A DNA stretch of 25,362 nt from Chloroflexota bacterium. GTDB taxonomy: Bacteria; Chloroflexota; Dehalococcoidia; JACQGW01. This document shows, piece after piece, positions 1-8,255 of the stretch (position 1 is the stretch's first letter; each line of letters begins with the position of its first letter). The stretch lies in contig JACQGW010000124.1 in assembly GCA_016199325.1 (NCBI GenBank), forward strand, positions 1 to 25,362, read 5' to 3'. The translations under genes and the position numbers were made by a program. The notes under the pieces were generated by a model. That model had not been told where the DNA came from. It did not search any database and saw only the letters and a program-made list of their open reading frames with translations.

Positions 1-212
1 CCCCTCTCCCGCGCGACGGGAGAGGGGGGACGGCGGGGGGCTCGCCCTCACCCCCGGCCCCTCTCCCGCGCGACGGGAGAGGGGGGACGGCGGGGGGCTC
101 GCCCTCACCCCCGGCCCCTCTCCCGCGCGACGGGAGAGGGGTGAACGATGAGGTCTGGTTCTCAACCGGACGCGCGCCGCTCGTCTCCCCTCTCCCGTGT
201 GCGGGAGAGGGG
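1..212. repeat. 57-bp repeat array with perfect hairpin cores
   Basis: Each unit starts with CCCCTCTCCC, a 6-7 base loop, then GGGAGAGGGG, a perfect 10-bp palindrome. Copies begin at 1, 58 and 115 (period 57) with a GC-rich connector, and a variant core lies at 187-212 (72 bases on). The connector includes CTCGCCCTCACCCCCGGCC. It is a family of dispersed hairpin repeats, not a CRISPR array. Confidence 0.9.
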
Positions 213-349
213 CCGGGGGTGAGGGTCTGCCCCGTCAGCACCGTCACCTCATGCCCCCACTCGGCAAGCTGGGCCGCCAGGCAGGCGGTGTAGTCGCCGA
301 CGCCGGAGAGGGCAGGCGGGTAGTGGGCGGAGATGGTCAGGATTCGCAC
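1..349 (-). CDS. Glycosyltransferase family 4, N-terminal part, running off the window edge and carrying repeat-encoded sequence
   Basis: This is the N-terminal part of a GT-B fold family 4 glycosyltransferase; it continues beyond base 1. The GTG at 349-347 is preceded by AGGAG with a 7-base spacer, and the gene overlaps the end of the upstream glycosyltransferase by 13 bases. Residues 1-40 look like a normal GT4 start: a first strand (RILTISAHYPP), the glycine-rich turn (ALSGVGDYT), a helix, then the second strand (HEVTVLTG). From about residue 43 the frame enters repeat DNA and encodes LTPGPSPAHGRGE, followed by 19-residue units rich in Pro, Gly and Arg (PLPSRGRGAGGEG). No stop codon occurs down to base 2 because the 57-bp unit is a multiple of three. 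The frame may resume GT4 sequence outside the window, or the gene may be broken. The GT4 assignment is good; whether the gene is functional is unknown. Confidence 0.72.
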   Translation of the reverse strand, partial: MRILTISAHYPPALSGVGDYTACLAAQLAEWGHEVTVLTGQTLTPGPSPAHGRGETSGARPVENQTSSFTPLPSRGRGAGGEGEPPAVPPLPSRGRGAGGEGEPPAVPPLPSRGRG

Positions 350-1560
350 GAGGTCGCTCCTGTGCGGGCGGCCGTTTGGCCGGCGATGGTCCCGTACCAG
401 TACACGAGGCCCTCGACGTGGGTTTCGGGTGAGAAGCGGGCCTGGACCTGGCGGCGACCGTTCTCGCCGAGACGCGCTGCCTCCGCCGGCTGCGCCAGCA
501 GCATCTCGACGCGCGACGCAAAGGCCGCCCAGTCTCCTGCCGGAATCGCCCAGCCCGTCTCGCCGTCGTCCAGCCACTCGCGCACGCCGCCGACGCCGAA
601 AGCCACGACCGGCCGGGCCTGGGCCATCGCCTCGATGCCGACGATGCCAAACGGCTCCGGCCAGAGCGACGGCAGGATCAGCAGCCGGCTCCGACTGAGA
701 AAGGCGCGGACATCCGCCTGAGCCGCCCAGCCGTGGAATCGCACGTGGTTGCCGAGGCCGAGCCGCGCCACCAGCCGCTCCAGGTGCGGTCGATACCAGC
801 CGTCCCCGACGACGTCCAGCGACCAGGCCGTCGAGAGCCCGGACAGCGCCCGCAACGCCCCCTGGAGCCCCTTGTCCGGGCTCAGTCGGCCGACGAAGAG
901 CAGCCGCCGGCCGGCCTCGAGGGCTCGCGCGTAGTCCTCCCACCCTGCGGCCACGTCCGTGAAGTAGGGCAGCACGGCCACGCGGCCGGTCGGGATGCCC
1001 TGAGCCGCGAGCTGGCCGCGCATGAAGCTGCTGGCGACGATGTACCCGCTCAGAGCAGGTTCCGCGATCAGCATCCGATGCACCCGCCGGACGCTCTGCC
1101 GAATGGCCTGAGGCCGCCGGCTGCCGCAGGCGTCGGCGAGCATGTGAAGCGTGCAGGCGACGGGATGGTACGGCCTCGTACAGATGGCGCCGGTGCGTCC
1201 AAGGAGCTTGCCGCCGCCCGGGCAGTAGAAGGAGTGGCTGTGAACGAATTGGACGGCGACGGCGGCGCGGCAGGCCACGTCGAGGACGGCCGGGTTGCCG
1301 ATCATGTGCAGGGTCACGACGTCGGGAGCCTCGCGGTCGATCAGCTCGGCCAGCCCGCGAAGCTCGGCCGTGGAGCCATTGGCCAGGGCCGGGATGTGAT
1401 ACGCCGGCTGGCCGGGGATCTCCCAGTTGTCGGGATGGCGATCGGCGTAGGCGAAGAGCGCCTCGTGCCCATGTGCCCGCAGCAGCGGCCCCAGCTCCAG
1501 CACGTATCGCTCGGCGCCGCCGACCAGCCGGTAGCTCTCGTTCAGGTGCAACAGCTTCAT
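337..1560 (-). CDS. Glycosyltransferase family 4 (GT-B), cysteine-rich subtype
   Basis: This 407-residue retaining glycosyltransferase of the GT4 type probably transfers a sugar from a nucleotide donor to a growing glycan at the cytoplasmic membrane face. The N-terminal acceptor domain has the GGAER motif (residues 14-18). The C-terminal donor domain has GRLSPDKG (224-231) and the EX7E motif with E302 and E310, followed by AMAQARPVVA. An HSHSFYCPGG segment begins a group of four cysteines (C113, C127, C136, C145), a pattern I associate with a subset of GT4 proteins. Its role is not clear and may be structural or metal binding. The gene starts 12 bases after the stop of the preceding GT4 and overlaps the next GT gene by 13 bases, so the genes are probably co-transcribed. 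The sugar and linkage cannot be read from the sequence. Confidence 0.93.
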   Translation of the reverse strand: MKLLHLNESYRLVGGAERYVLELGPLLRAHGHEALFAYADRHPDNWEIPGQPAYHIPALANGSTAELRGLAELIDREAPDVVTLHMIGNPAVLDVACRAAVAVQFVHSHSFYCPGGGKLLGRTGAICTRPYHPVACTLHMLADACGSRRPQAIRQSVRRVHRMLIAEPALSGYIVASSFMRGQLAAQGIPTGRVAVLPYFTDVAAGWEDYARALEAGRRLLFVGRLSPDKGLQGALRALSGLSTAWSLDVVGDGWYRPHLERLVARLGLGNHVRFHGWAAQADVRAFLSRSRLLILPSLWPEPFGIVGIEAMAQARPVVAFGVGGVREWLDDGETGWAIPAGDWAAFASRVEMLLAQPAEAARLGENGRRQVQARFSPETHVEGLVYWYGTIAGQTAARTGATSCES

Positions 1561-1572
1561 GTCAGAAAGCTC

Positions 1573-2742
1573 TCATCCGCTGACTCTCTGGTACACGTTC
1601 TCGATCTTCTCCGTAACCGCTTCCCATCGGTACTCGCGGACGCAACGCTCGCGGTTGAACCCACCGGCGGACTTCCGAAGCTGGGGATCGGCAAGCAGCC
1701 GCACCAGCGCTGCTGCCAGCGCGTTGCTGTCCCGCGGCGGCACGAGGTAGCCCGACTGCCCCTCCGCCACAAAGTCCGGTGGACCGCCGGCGTTCGTCGC
1801 CACCACCGGCTTGCCGCACGCCATCGCCTCGAGCAGGCTGATGCCGAACGGCTCGCCCAGCGAGGGCAGGCAGTAGACGTCACACTGCTGGAAGTAGGGC
1901 AGCGTGGCCGAGCTCGACACCGGGCCGACGAACTCGACGGCGGCGTCCAGATGGAGATCGCCGGCAAGCCGCCGGAAGTACCCCTCGCTCGGCCCACCGC
2001 CGACGACGACAAGGCGCGCTGCTGGAATGGCGATGAGTACAATCGGCAGTGCCCGCAGGAGGTACTCCAGCCCCTTGCGCCGAAGCAGGTTGGCCAGGAA
2101 GAGGATGGTGGGGCGGGCATCGCTCCCCACAGGCTCGGCCGGTCGGAACCGATCCGTGTCGACACCAAAAGGAACCAGCACGCTCTTGCCCCGGACGGCA
2201 CCGGGTAGCTCGCGCTCGACCGCCGTCGCGCTGATGAGAACGCCTGCGGCTCGCGCCAGCGTCCGCCGCTGAAGGACGACGGCTGCACGGCCGAGGATGT
2301 CCCTGGCGACCTGACCGGCTGGACCGAACCGCCGTGGTGGAACCGGCAGCTGGTCGAGGTCCGCCGGGCCGAGCGGCCAGTTGGGGAAGATGGGGCCGAC
2401 GACCAGCGGCGCGCCGCCGACCAGCGAGAAGTGCTCGCCCAGGTAGAACGGCATCAGATGGTGGACGACGTCGATCCGGCTCTGCCGGCAGATCGCCCGC
2501 GCGCGTCGGACGCTCTCGACCTGGAAGCGCCACCAGCGGAGGGCGGCAAAGGGCATCCGGTCGGGAACCTGGTACAGCCGAGCGCCGGGGAGGGGCTCGT
2601 TCAAGGCGACCTCGGCGATGAACACGTGCAGCTCGTGGCCGCGCCGCGCCAGCCGGCTGAGGACCTGGTAGCAGATCAGCCCCTCGCCGTGTGGCCGGTG
2701 GTCGGTCAGCACCTGTGAGGCCGCCGAGACCAGGATTCGCAT
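1573..2742 (-). CDS. Glycosyltransferase family 4 (GT-B)
   Basis: This 389-residue GT4 enzyme starts at ATG 2742 (MRILVSAASQ). The open frame extends much further upstream, but that part reads antisense through the neighbouring gene. The ATG at 2742 lies 2 bases after the upstream stop and begins with the typical first strand of the N-terminal Rossmann domain. The donor domain carries FLANLLRRKG (215-224) and the EX7E motif with E297 and E305 in EPFGISLLEAMACGKPVVAT. The last 25 residues (EYRWEAVTEKIENVYQRVSG) form the usual C-terminal helix that packs back onto the N-domain. Length and motifs are normal for the family. Acceptor and donor are unknown, and cluster context suggests envelope or exopolysaccharide glycan assembly. 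Confidence 0.93.
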   Translation of the reverse strand: MRILVSAASQVLTDHRPHGEGLICYQVLSRLARRGHELHVFIAEVALNEPLPGARLYQVPDRMPFAALRWWRFQVESVRRARAICRQSRIDVVHHLMPFYLGEHFSLVGGAPLVVGPIFPNWPLGPADLDQLPVPPRRFGPAGQVARDILGRAAVVLQRRTLARAAGVLISATAVERELPGAVRGKSVLVPFGVDTDRFRPAEPVGSDARPTILFLANLLRRKGLEYLLRALPIVLIAIPAARLVVVGGGPSEGYFRRLAGDLHLDAAVEFVGPVSSSATLPYFQQCDVYCLPSLGEPFGISLLEAMACGKPVVATNAGGPPDFVAEGQSGYLVPPRDSNALAAALVRLLADPQLRKSAGGFNRERCVREYRWEAVTEKIENVYQRVSG

Positions 2743-2744
2743 CG

Positions 2745-3911
2745 TCAGGCAACCCCCGGCGGCAGCAGCTCCGCGTAAATGCCTTCCATCGCAGACACCA
2801 TGGTCCGCACGTCGAACAATCGTTCCGCCCTCGCCCGTCCCGCGGCCCCCATCGCGTCGCCGCGGTCGGGCTGCGCGAGCAGCGTCCGGATCGCCGCCGC
2901 CAGCGCAGATGCATCGCCCGGCGGCACGAGCAGCCCGGTTTCCCCGGGGACGACGATCTCGCGAGGGCCGCCGGCGTCCGCCGCGATCACCGGACGGGCG
3001 AGCGCCATCGCCTCGACCACGACGAGGCCGAACGGCTCCGGGTCCAGCGACGCGTGGACGACCGCGTCCATCGCCCCCATCAGGCGAAGCGCATCGGCCC
3101 GGTGGCCGGTGAAGATGACGCGGTCGGCGATACCGCGGCGCTCGACGAGTCGGTGGAGCTCCTGCCGATAGTCGGCGTCGAAGCCGAACAGGGTGTCGCC
3201 GACGACGGCGAAGCGGGCTTGCGGGAGGCTCCGCGCGAGCCGAGCGGCCGCTTCGAGAAAGACGTGCTGGCCTTTCCACGGCTGAAGCCGCCCGACGATC
3301 CCAACCAGGCGATGGCCGGCTGCCAACCCCAGGTCACGCCGAACCGCCTCTCGATCCGGCGGCGGAGAGATAGCCGCCAGGTCGAGCCCCGGATAGATGC
3401 ACCGAGCCGCAGGCAGCCGTGGATACCAGGTCTTTGCCGCCGCGCAGACGGCGTGCGACACGCCGACCGTCGCGCGCGTCGGAATCCATCCGAAGACCCG
3501 GCCGAGCAGGCTCCGGGCGAACTCCTCGCCGGGCATGCCGTGGCAGGTCCAGACCTCCGGCCGCCGCGCCAGCGCCGCCGCCAGCCCTCCGTAGACGTGG
3601 GCCTTCTCGCCGAAGCTGTGAACCAGATCCACCTCCCAGTCGATCGCCAGGCGGACCATGCCGGCGACCGCCCAACCTGTGGCAATCGGGTCCCGGCCGC
3701 GGCGCACCGGGAACACGGCGGTCGGCACGCCCAGCGCCCGGACCTCGTCGACGAAGGATCCCTCTGCCAGGAACGCGACGAGGGGCCGGAAGCGATTCCG
3801 GTCCAGGTGCCGAAGCAGGTTGTACAGCACCGTCTCAGCGCCACCCCGCTCGCCGGCCGGCTCGACGTAGAGAACGGTGACGCGTGCTTTGTAATCCACG
3901 TTGATGCCCAC
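2745..3911 (-). CDS. Glycosyltransferase family 4 (GT-B)
   Basis: This 388-residue GT4 has GGAET (23-27) in the N-domain, then GRLQPWKG (207-214), and the EX7E motif with E292 and E300 in EPFGLVVVEAMALARPVIAA. The annotated start is GTG 3911. A second in-frame GTG at 3899 (reading MDYKARVTVLYVEP) is equally possible, because neither has a clear Shine-Dalgarno sequence. The gene is first after the 247-bp repeat-filled gap, so it may start a separate transcript or depend on read-through from the GT4 upstream. Two bases separate its stop from the next GT4 start, which indicates coupling. Confidence 0.92.
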   Translation of the reverse strand: MGINVDYKARVTVLYVEPAGERGGAETVLYNLLRHLDRNRFRPLVAFLAEGSFVDEVRALGVPTAVFPVRRGRDPIATGWAVAGMVRLAIDWEVDLVHSFGEKAHVYGGLAAALARRPEVWTCHGMPGEEFARSLLGRVFGWIPTRATVGVSHAVCAAAKTWYPRLPAARCIYPGLDLAAISPPPDREAVRRDLGLAAGHRLVGIVGRLQPWKGQHVFLEAAARLARSLPQARFAVVGDTLFGFDADYRQELHRLVERRGIADRVIFTGHRADALRLMGAMDAVVHASLDPEPFGLVVVEAMALARPVIAADAGGPREIVVPGETGLLVPPGDASALAAAIRTLLAQPDRGDAMGAAGRARAERLFDVRTMVSAMEGIYAELLPPGVA

Positions 3912-4158
3912 AGCCCTGTCGGTGCGTCTCGCAAGTCCTCAGCAGATCGGCTGGCCCTCCGGTTGTCATGCTGAGCCGCAGTGGGCCGACCTTCCCGTTG
4001 TCATGCTGAGCCGCAGCGAAGCATCTCCCCGGCTCACCCTGGGCCGCCTTCCCCCTTCGTCATGCTTCGCTGCGGCTCAGCATGACGAAGGGGGAAGGCG
4101 GCAAGAGCAGCGAATGATCCTGTCGAATGCGGCCCTTATGTCAATGCATTCAGTACAC
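3912..4158. repeat. Intergenic repeat region: dispersed ATGCTGAGCCGCAG-type palindrome and a 23-bp tandem repeat
   Basis: This gene-free gap holds three copies of a TCATGCTGAGCCGCAG repeat: 3966-3981 and 4001-4024 direct, and 4062-4085 inverted. Around the last copy, two perfect 24-base arms (4043-4066 and 4079-4102) flank a 12-base loop, giving a very strong hairpin. No T-run follows on either strand, so it is not a classical terminator. At 4135-4180 an imperfect 23-bp tandem repeat starts twice with CTTATGTCAAT; on the minus strand each copy contains TTGACA, which resembles a -35 box, but no good -10 follows. The second copy overlaps the stop of the GT4 at 4159. Confidence 0.85.
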
Positions 4159-5430
4159 TTATGTCAATCCGCCCAATACACTATAGTAGAGCCGCTCGCT
4201 CCTGGCAAGGATGACCTCTGGCGCGTACCGCTCAGCTACCTTGCGCCGGCCGGCTTCGCCGAGCCGCCGGCGCAGATCCGGGTCCTCCAGCAGGCGAAGG
4301 ATCGCCGCAGCAACTCCCTCCGGCGTCCGGTCTGTCAGGAGGCCGTCGCGGCCGTCGTCGACGAGCTCTCGGGTCGTCGGGATGTTGCCGCCGATCACCG
4401 GTCGCCCCAGGCTCCAGGCTTCGAGGAAGACGACGCCGAACGATTCGCTGGCCGAAGGCAGGCAGAGAATGTCCGCCGCCGCCAGGGCACTTGTCTTCTC
4501 GACGTCGTCGACCCGATCGAGATCGAGGACGCGCCGGTCCTTCAGCGCCGGATCCTCGCAGGCTTCGAGCCGCGGGCCCATCAGGACGACGTGAGCGGCC
4601 GGAGCCCGCTCCCAGACGAGCGGCGCTGCCTGGAGCAAGGCCCGATAGCCCTTGTACGCCTCCTTACGGCCGACGAAGAGCACGATGGGTCCCGACAGCC
4701 CATGCCTCGATCGGAATCCCTCGGCGTCGAAGGCGGTGGCGATGGACGGCGCTACGCCGATGACGTGAACGCGCTCGGCGCCGACGCCGTTCCGGACGTA
4801 GAATCGCTTCTCCTCCTCAGTCAGCGCGACGACTGCCGCCGCCCGGCGGTAGAGCTCCAGGTTCATCCGGTCGTCGCCCCACCAGCCGGGGTGGACGAAC
4901 GGCGTGATGACGAACGGCAGCCCGAGATGGCGCGCCGCCCGCTCGGCGGCGATGCCGGCGTACTGCGCGCCGAACATGTGGACGAGGTCGCTCCCCGCGA
5001 GTCGCTCGACAAGCCGCCGGTGAAAGACGCGCTCGAAGAACGGCACGCCGAGCGCCGCGAGATCCTGGTAGCAGTAGCGGCTCAATACGGGCGTGTGGCG
5101 GAGCGCCAGCGGCAGGAGCATAAGCCGATCCAGCCCGCTCGGCACGAGCGGCATCACTTCGACAGTGCCATCCTGGTACGGCGAGAAGCGCGGCGCTCGG
5201 TAGCTGGTGTTGGCCACCGACGGCGGGCGGTCGTCGCGGAGCTGGGTGATGACCCGCACCCGATGGCGCCGGGCCAGACCGGTCGCCAGGCTGTGCAGAT
5301 GCACTTCGATGCCGCCGGTCGCCGGCCAGTAGCGCTGGGTGACGAATGTAAGATGCAGGGGCGCGCGGCCGGGCGCCTCGTCCGCCTGTGGCGCGGTCGT
5401 AGGATCCAGACGATCCCTGTCAACCGTCAT
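4159..5430 (-). CDS. Glycosyltransferase family 4 (GT-B)
   Basis: This 423-residue GT4 has a polar N-terminal extension of about 24 residues before the first strand (LHLTFVTQRYWPATGGIEVH). The TGGIE turn is the usual nucleotide-sugar GT4 start motif. The donor domain has GRKEAYKG (254-261) and the EX7E motif with E329 and E337 in SESFGVVFLEAWSLGRPVIG. The start codon overlaps the stop of the GT-C gene upstream by four bases (ATGA, 5427-5430), which shows translational coupling. The stop codon lies in the 23-bp tandem repeat that opens the downstream gap, so the last residues (VLGGLT) are encoded by repeat-like DNA. The substrate is not predictable. Confidence 0.93.
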   Translation of the reverse strand: MTVDRDRLDPTTAPQADEAPGRAPLHLTFVTQRYWPATGGIEVHLHSLATGLARRHRVRVITQLRDDRPPSVANTSYRAPRFSPYQDGTVEVMPLVPSGLDRLMLLPLALRHTPVLSRYCYQDLAALGVPFFERVFHRRLVERLAGSDLVHMFGAQYAGIAAERAARHLGLPFVITPFVHPGWWGDDRMNLELYRRAAAVVALTEEEKRFYVRNGVGAERVHVIGVAPSIATAFDAEGFRSRHGLSGPIVLFVGRKEAYKGYRALLQAAPLVWERAPAAHVVLMGPRLEACEDPALKDRRVLDLDRVDDVEKTSALAAADILCLPSASESFGVVFLEAWSLGRPVIGGNIPTTRELVDDGRDGLLTDRTPEGVAAAILRLLEDPDLRRRLGEAGRRKVAERYAPEVILARSERLYYSVLGGLT

Positions 5431-7412
5431 CGTGGCGCCCCTCCCAGCGCCTCTCGCCGCACCAGCAACGTATACTCGCCGATCACCTCCCCAACCGCGT
5501 AGCGTTCACGGAGATACACCTGGAGCGGTGCGTTGGCGTCGGTTCGCGCCGGCCAGCCGTGGAACAGCACCACCACCGGAGTTTTGCTCGCGTCGAGCCG
5601 GTTGACGATCTGTCGGTGCTCGGCCGGCGTCGGGTAGGGAATCGGATCGATGAACGGCGTAGGATTCCGCAGCCCGGTGAGGTAGTAGAGCATCGGCTGG
5701 TAGCCGTAGACGAAGAGCGTGCCGTCCGGCCCGGTGCGCTCCCCGATGAACGCGACCGCTCGCCGGATCGTCGCCGCCTCCTCGGCGCCCACGTACAGGC
5801 GAGCACGGCTTTCGTCGAGGATCGTGTCCGGAGGACGGGCGACCAGACGCCCGCCGCTCGCCGTCGCCCGCAGGTCGACGTTCAGGAAGCCGGGCAGGAT
5901 GTGGAAGATCACGGCGACGGCGACGAGCACGGCCGGGCCGGCGAAGGGCAGGCAGCGCAGCGCGCGGTCCCGCAGCCGACCACCGGCAAGGCCAAGAGAT
6001 CGCGACTGCCGGTCGACAAAGTAGCCGAGCAGGATAAACGCGGGCGACGAGACGTACGAGAAGTATTGCGGGTAAGCCTGCGGGTAGATCGTCAGGTAGA
6101 GGAACGAGCCCATTATGACGAGCCCGGCGAGCGCAAACGATCGAACACCCGGGTGGCCGGTGTGAACGGCCGGCCGGTGGGGCAAGCGCCCGTTGAGCAG
6201 GACGACCAGCGTCCCGGCATAGACGACGAACGGCAGGTAGTTGAACACCTCCAGACTCGCCTGGAAGAGGTCGGCGCTGAGGCGCGGCGCCAGTCCCGTC
6301 AGTCGCGCCCAGAGGACGATTGCCGGTCCGACGAGGGCGGTGGCGGTGAAGGCGACGGCCGCCCACCTCCGGTGCCTCGAGGTCCGCACCAGTGCGAAGA
6401 CGCTCGGGGCCAGGATGACTGCGGCGAGGGCCAGCCCCCGCCAGCTCACCGTCTGGAGGCCAGTGTACCGCACCGCGGCCAGCGCCGTCGGCCGGAAAAA
6501 GACGCCCTCGATCCAGGTCCAGGCCTCCCCCTGGACGGCATACCAGCCGAAGTATGGTCCGACCCCGATCGCCAGCCCCAGCGAGAGCCAGCCGATCTCG
6601 CGGGCGAGTGCGCCGGGCTCGTTCCAGTTGTGCCCGCCTGAGAGGAATGCCGGCAGCAGGGCCAGACTGACGGGGACGGCCAGCAACGCCAGGACGTTGG
6701 CAGCGCTCAGGTGCTCCCGCACGGCATAGATGAGCATCGCAGAGACGCCGAGTCCCGCCAGCAGCTTCAAGCCCACAAGCCAGAAATCGGGAACCAGAGA
6801 CAAGGAACTCCGGCGAGCGCCCGGTCTCGCCCTCACCAGGCTATCGCGCAAGAGCAAGAGAGAGAGGGCGGCCAGCGAAGCGAACAGACCGGCCGACTGT
6901 TTCATCAGAAAAGAGAGCGCCAGCGTCAGGCCCGTACCGATGAGCCAGAGCGGCTGTCCCGTCCGGTGGTAGCCGAGGAGCAGGCCGAGCGCGAGGAGCG
7001 TCAGGAGCGTGCTGTACCAGGCCGGCAGGCCGACGAAGTGCCAGATGTAGGCGAGGGTTGTGCCGGCCGCGACGACACCGCTCGCTCGTCCGGCGCCGAG
7101 CCGGCGGACGAACCGGTAGACGAGCACGACGACGCCGAGCTGGACCGCCAGGATCGGGATGCGGGAGACGAGGAGGTCGACGCCGGATAGCCGGTAGAGC
7201 AACCCGTTCCAGTAGTAGAGCGCGCCGGTGTACAGCGCGACGAAGTCCCGATGCGGCAGCTCGCCGGCCAGCACCCGAAGCGTTCCGGTCGCGATGAACC
7301 CCTCGTCGACGGTGTTGCCAACTGCACGACCGACGAGCCAGAGGTAGCCGGCCGCCAGCACCGCCAGTGCGGCGAGGCCCAGCCGTGGCTTCAGGTCGAC
7401 GGAGGCGGTCAC
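5427..7412 (-). CDS. Polytopic membrane glycosyltransferase, GT-C fold (GT39/ArnT-like)
   Basis: This membrane protein of about 661 residues has roughly a dozen hydrophobic segments, starting with LGLAALAVLAAGYLWLVG, and a soluble C-terminal domain of about 130 residues. Just after the first segment comes NTVDEGF (D36-E37), the acidic pair that GT-C enzymes use in the first outer loop for catalysis. The sequence then reads LPHRDFVALYTGALYYWNG, as in prokaryotic PMT/ArnT-like transferases. These enzymes take sugar from a polyprenyl-phosphate donor on the outer face of the membrane. I chose GTG 7412, which lies 7 bases after the stop of the GT2 gene. An in-frame ATG at 7469 would add 19 residues and overlap the GT2 gene by 50 bases. 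The GT2 upstream may make its lipid-linked donor. Confidence 0.85.
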   Translation of the reverse strand: MTASVDLKPRLGLAALAVLAAGYLWLVGRAVGNTVDEGFIATGTLRVLAGELPHRDFVALYTGALYYWNGLLYRLSGVDLLVSRIPILAVQLGVVVLVYRFVRRLGAGRASGVVAAGTTLAYIWHFVGLPAWYSTLLTLLALGLLLGYHRTGQPLWLIGTGLTLALSFLMKQSAGLFASLAALSLLLLRDSLVRARPGARRSSLSLVPDFWLVGLKLLAGLGVSAMLIYAVREHLSAANVLALLAVPVSLALLPAFLSGGHNWNEPGALAREIGWLSLGLAIGVGPYFGWYAVQGEAWTWIEGVFFRPTALAAVRYTGLQTVSWRGLALAAVILAPSVFALVRTSRHRRWAAVAFTATALVGPAIVLWARLTGLAPRLSADLFQASLEVFNYLPFVVYAGTLVVLLNGRLPHRPAVHTGHPGVRSFALAGLVIMGSFLYLTIYPQAYPQYFSYVSSPAFILLGYFVDRQSRSLGLAGGRLRDRALRCLPFAGPAVLVAVAVIFHILPGFLNVDLRATASGGRLVARPPDTILDESRARLYVGAEEAATIRRAVAFIGERTGPDGTLFVYGYQPMLYYLTGLRNPTPFIDPIPYPTPAEHRQIVNRLDASKTPVVVLFHGWPARTDANAPLQVYLRERYAVGEVIGEYTLLVRREALGGAPR

Positions 7413-7419
7413 GGCGCAA

Positions 7420-8190
7420 TCACCGGTGCCGCACGGCCGGCGGCAGATGGCGGCCGAATCGGGGATCATGGCTCAAAAGGCTGCGCAGACGATACTCGAG
7501 GACCAGCGCGATCATCCGCAGGCCCAGCAGAAATGCCCGGCGCGGATCGCCGGTGACGGACGAGGTGCCGACGCGCCTGGTGTAGTTCACCGGCACCTGG
7601 ACGACCCGGAGCCCGTGCATGAGGCTCAGCAACATCATCTCAGGACCGAAGAAGCTTCCGCCGACGGTGAAGAACGGCTGGATGCGCTCCAGCGCGTCGC
7701 GGCGGATCAACCGCATCGTACACCCCACGTCGGTCAGATTCGTGGCGTTGAAGAGCAGCTCCATCAGCTTGGCGACGGCCCAGTTGCCCCACTTCAGAAA
7801 GAACCCCATATTGGCGCCTTCCCAGACGAACTCCTTCGAGGTGCGGGAGCCGTAGACCACGTCGAAGTCGTCGGCGTAGGCCACCAGCTTGAACACGTCC
7901 CGGCCGAAGAACGTTCCGTCGGGCTCGGAGACGACGACATAGTTGCCATGTGCGACCTCGAGGCCGCGCCGGATCGCCCAGCCGTAGCCCTGGCGCGGCT
8001 CATGAACCTCCACGGCCGGCGTCCTGGCAACCTCCTCGGACGTGCCGGCCGCCGCGTTGTTATTGACGACGACGACTTCGTCGACGATCCCCGTCTCGAA
8101 GAAGCCGAGGATCGCGGCACGGATCGAATCCTTCTCATTATACGTCGGCAGCACGACCGACACGGTCTGCCCATGCCACATTCCGTTCAC
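7420..8190 (-). CDS. Family 2 glycosyltransferase, polyprenyl-phosphate sugar synthase (DPM1-like)
   Basis: This 256-residue GT-A fold enzyme resembles dolichol-phosphate mannose synthase. Visible motifs are PTYNEKDSI (15-23), the nucleotide-binding strand (DEVVVVNNN, 38-45), the metal-site segment SEPDGTF (88-94, where D91 occupies the DxD-like position), and TDVGCTMRLIRRDAL (153-167), the family's acceptor-side segment. No clear transmembrane helix is present, so it should be a peripheral cytoplasmic enzyme. By family it would transfer a sugar from a nucleotide donor to a polyprenyl phosphate, providing the donor for neighbouring GT-C proteins. The start is GTG 8190 or ATG 8181. A 65-base gap separates it from the upstream GT-C gene, the second largest in the cluster. 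Confidence 0.9.
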   Translation of the reverse strand: MNGMWHGQTVSVVLPTYNEKDSIRAAILGFFETGIVDEVVVVNNNAAAGTSEEVARTPAVEVHEPRQGYGWAIRRGLEVAHGNYVVVSEPDGTFFGRDVFKLVAYADDFDVVYGSRTSKEFVWEGANMGFFLKWGNWAVAKLMELLFNATNLTDVGCTMRLIRRDALERIQPFFTVGGSFFGPEMMLLSLMHGLRVVQVPVNYTRRVGTSSVTGDPRRAFLLGLRMIALVLEYRLRSLLSHDPRFGRHLPPAVRHR

Positions 8191-8255
8191 CGCCTCTCGC
8201 TGCTCCGCGATCTCCTTCGTCCTGCGAGCGGGCCATCAGAGGCACAAGAGGTCAC

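Noticed and set aside
1..212. Regularly spaced repeats at the left edge that could suggest a CRISPR array
   Set aside because: The connectors between the palindromic cores are identical, not unique spacers, no cas gene is near, and the same core occurs at 25340-25360.
733..2208. Long plus-strand open frame of 491 codons opposite the GT4 genes
   Set aside because: It is antisense to two clear GT4 genes, has no recognisable domain, and such long antisense frames are common at this GC content. The same applies to the plus-strand frames at 2691-3974, 3901-5502, 11404-13047, 15525-16937 and 17155-18351.
1573..3279. A 568-codon minus frame
   Set aside because: Only the part from ATG 2742 has GT4 sequence; the rest overlaps the GT4 gene at 2745-3911 in another frame.
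4043..4102. Hairpin as a rho-independent terminator
   Set aside because: The stem is strong but no T-run follows on either strand, and copies of the palindrome half occur beside it, so a dispersed repeat fits better.
4170..4190. AATACACTATAGTAG resembling a phage T7 promoter
   Set aside because: The match is partial, the segment lies in the last codons of a GT4 gene, and there is no phage gene nearby.
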